DNA of 29,953 bases from Prorocentrum cordatum. Its lineage: Eukaryota > Sar > Dinophyceae > Prorocentrales > Prorocentraceae. Every line of letters starts with the position of its first letter. Position 1 is the first letter of the stretch. The position numbers were made by a program, and so were the translations under genes. Shown here piece by piece: positions 27,370 to 29,953 of this stretch. The stretch covers positions 198,872 to 228,824 of the forward strand of contig CAUYUJ010017662.1 in assembly GCA_963575745.1 (NCBI GenBank), written 5' to 3'. The notes below the pieces were generated by a model, which saw only the letters and a list, made by a program, of their open reading frames with translations, was not told the origin of the DNA and ran no database searches.

Positions 27370-27739
27370 TCGACCTCGCTGTCCCCTCCTCCTCCTCTTC
27401 CTCCTCCTCCTCCTCCTCTTCCTCATCCTCCTCCTCCTCCTCCTATTCCTCCTCCTCCTCCTCCTCCTCCTCCTCCTCCACCTCCTCCTCCTCCTCCTCC
27501 TCCTCCTTCTCCTCCTCCTCCTCCTCATACATCATCATCATCAGCAGCAGCATCATCATCCATCCTCAGCATCATCATCATCGTCGTCATCACCATCATC
27601 AACATCGTCGTCGTCGTCCGCAGCATCATCATCATCTCGTCGTATCATCATCACATCATCATCATCATCATCATCTCATCATCATCATCATCATCATCAT
27701 CATAATCACATCATCATCATATCTCATCATCATCATCAG

Positions 27740-27813
<74 letters not shown>

Positions 27814-28620
27814 CCATCACCATCATCATCATCATCATCATCAGCATCATCATCGTCTCGCTTCCTCCCCTCCTCCTCCTACTCCTCTTCATCATCATCA
27901 GCATCATCCTCATCATCAGCATCACCATCATCGTCATCATCAGCATCAGCATCATCATCAGCAGCATCATCATCGACATCATCATCATAATCAGTTTCCT
28001 CCTCCTCCTATTCCTCCTCCTCCTGCTGTTACTGCTGTCGTTGCTGCTGCTGATGGTGTTGCTGCTGTTGTTACTGCTGCTGTTGCTGCTGCTGGTGCTG
28101 CTGCTGCTCCTCCCACCCCTCCTCCTCCTCCTCCTCCTCCTCATCCTCCTCATCCTCCTCCTCGACCTCCTCCTCCTTCTCCTCGACCTCCTCCTCCTCC
28201 GCTTCCTCCTCCCCCTCCTCCTCTTGCTCATCATCCTCCTCTCCTCTCCTCCTCGCTCCTAAACACTCAACCACCTCCTCCTCCTCCTCCTCCCCTCCTC
28301 CTCCTCCTCCTCCGTCCGCATCATCATCATCATGATCATCTCATCATCCTCCATCCACTCCGCCCTCCTCGTTGTGCTCCTCCTCCTCCTCCCGCAATCC
28401 TCATCGTCGATCCCTCCTCCTCTCCTCCTCCTCCTCCTCCTCCTCCTCCTCCTCTTTCCCCTCCTCCTCCTCCTCCTCCTCCTCCTCCCCTCCTCCTCTT
28501 CCTCCTCGCTCCTCCGCCTCCTCACCCTTCCTCCTCTCTTGCATCCACTTCCACCTCATCGCATCATCATCCCCCCTCCCCCTCCTATCGTCCTCCTCCC
28601 TCCTCATCCGCATGGTTCCT
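27370..28620 (+). repeat. CCT / CAT / CTG / CCT trinucleotide block
   Basis: CCT 27378-27530, CAT/ATC 27531-27990, short CCT, CTG/TGC 28025-28108, then CCT with short CAT patches to 28620. A 366-codon frame from 27162 to 28262 spans it and is an artefact: it reads Ser, Ile then Leu runs as the repeat type changes. Confidence 0.95.
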
Positions 28621-28663
28621 CATCCTCATCCGTCATCCTCATCCTCATCATCATCATCATCAG

Positions 28664-28734
<71 letters not shown>

Positions 28735-28758
28735 CCACCACCACCACCACCATCATCA

Positions 28759-28790
<32 letters not shown>

Positions 28791-28808
28791 ATCAGCATCA
28801 TCATCATG

Positions 28809-28846
<38 letters not shown>

Positions 28847-29058
28847 GCACCATCATCATATCATCTCATCATCATCAATCATCATCATCATCACCATCAT
28901 CATCATCATCGCCATCATCAGCATCATCACATCACATCATCATCACCGCACATAATCATCATCACCATCATCAAGCATCATTCATCTCATCATCATAATC
29001 ATCATCATCATCATCAGCATCATCATCCATCATCTCAGTCGCAGCATCATCATCCATC

Positions 29059-29118
<60 letters not shown>

Positions 29119-29273
29119 GCATCATCATCATCATCAGCGTCAGCATCATCATCATCATCAGCATCATCATCATCAGCAGCAGCATCAGCATCAGCATCAT
29201 CATCATCATCAGCAGCAGCATCAGCATCAGCATCATCATCATCATCATCAGCATCATCATCGTCATCATCATC

Positions 29274-29318
<45 letters not shown>

Positions 29319-29953
29319 GCATCATCATCATCATGCTATTCCTCCTCCGCCTGCTCCTCCGCCTCTTCCTCGTCCTCTTCCTCCTCCGCATCGACCGCAT
29401 TCCCTTCCTCCTCATCATCTTCATCCTCATCGTCATGATTCCTCCCCTCCTGCTCATGTTCAGCCGCCTCCTCATTCTCATCATCATCATCATCATCATC
29501 AGCATCAGCATCATCATCATCATCAGCAGCAGCAGCATTGTCATCATCAGCAGCCGCATCATCATCATCATCATCAGCAACATCATCATCATCATCAGCA
29601 TCATCATCAACATCGTCATCATCACCATCAGCAGCAGCATCATCGTCGTCATCACCATCATCATCGTCGTCATCAGCATCATCATCAGCAGCAGCCTCAG
29701 CATCATGATCAGCATCAGCAGCACCAGCACCATCATCATCATCGTACCGCTCCCTCCCATACTCTTCCTCCTCCTCATCAGCATCGGCATCATCAGCAGC
29801 AGCATCGTCATCATCAGCATCAGCATCGTCATCATCACCATCATCATCAGCAGCATCATCGGCATCATCATCAGCATCGTGTTCACCATCGTCATCATCA
29901 TCATGATCATCAGTTGCATCAGCATCATCAGCATCATCATCATCATCATCATC
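28621..29953 (+). repeat. CAT/ATC and AGC-CAT repeat to the window edge
   Basis: Mostly CAT with CAGCAT hexamers and frequent phase shifts. 29339-29475 is a mixed CCT/CGC-rich interruption, and 29476-29953 is CAT with many CAG and CGT variants. It continues past the right edge. Minus-strand Met/Leu frames are artefacts. Confidence 0.95.

Noticed and set aside
27162-28262. 366-codon open frame
   Set aside because: It is open only because CCT, CAT and CTG repeats lack stops. The predicted chain is Ser, then Ile, then Leu runs following repeat type.

Overview
The window looks like nuclear, gene-poor DNA from a dinoflagellate. The best single clue is at 12510-12531: a 22-nt stretch that matches the dinoflagellate spliced leader (DinoSL) as I remember it, with one mismatch, followed directly by a truncated second copy at 12532-12546. 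Reverse-transcriptase (RT), nuclease and RNase H fragments of dinoflagellate-type non-LTR retroelements, GC-rich unique sequence and very abundant trinucleotide tracts fit this. I recognise no ordinary cellular gene, rRNA, tRNA or CRISPR array.

Three retroelement copies can be read. Element A (about 1-5960, minus strand, running off the left edge) has an ORF1 with a zinc-binding motif, a coiled coil and a Gln-rich part. Its ORF2 runs in the order RNase H, endonuclease/exonuclease/phosphatase (EEP), RT. RNase H ahead of EEP is not the usual LINE order. Catalytic residues of all three domains are visible; the damage I see is three in-frame stops and about five frameshifts, four of them at homopolymers of 5-7 bases. 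Element C (about 6120-7760, plus) is a 5'-truncated RT fragment lying head to head with A across a short CCT tract. Element B (about 12510-20100, plus) starts at the spliced-leader remnant and has the usual order: ORF1, EEP, RT, RNase H. It is badly decayed and interrupted near its middle by a foldback repeat and a 42-bp minisatellite. B and C share an RT type that differs from A.

From 8.4 kb rightwards repeats dominate. A plus-oriented composite recurs at several places (8.4-9.2, 20.2-22.2 and 23.9-24.8 kb). It consists of a conserved flank, a CCT/CAT tract, a second conserved flank with a CAGACGTG-like core, and an array of about 82-bp units sharing GGATGGA and CTCGCC..GGCGCCGCGCAC cores. 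A 52-bp tandem family occurs at 22.2 and 23.3 kb. The stretch 25.1-27.05 kb is old degenerate short-period repeat rich in TCTAGA and CTCTGGAGC words, with a 269-bp tandem duplication. From 27.06 kb to the right edge the sequence is a purine tract followed by nearly 2.6 kb of CCT, CAT, CTG and AGC trinucleotide repeat.

The long open frames inside the microsatellites (for example 27162-28262 and 20975-21747) are consequences of stop-free trinucleotide repeats and are not called as genes. Nothing here has been compared with a database. Family calls rest on motifs seen by eye.
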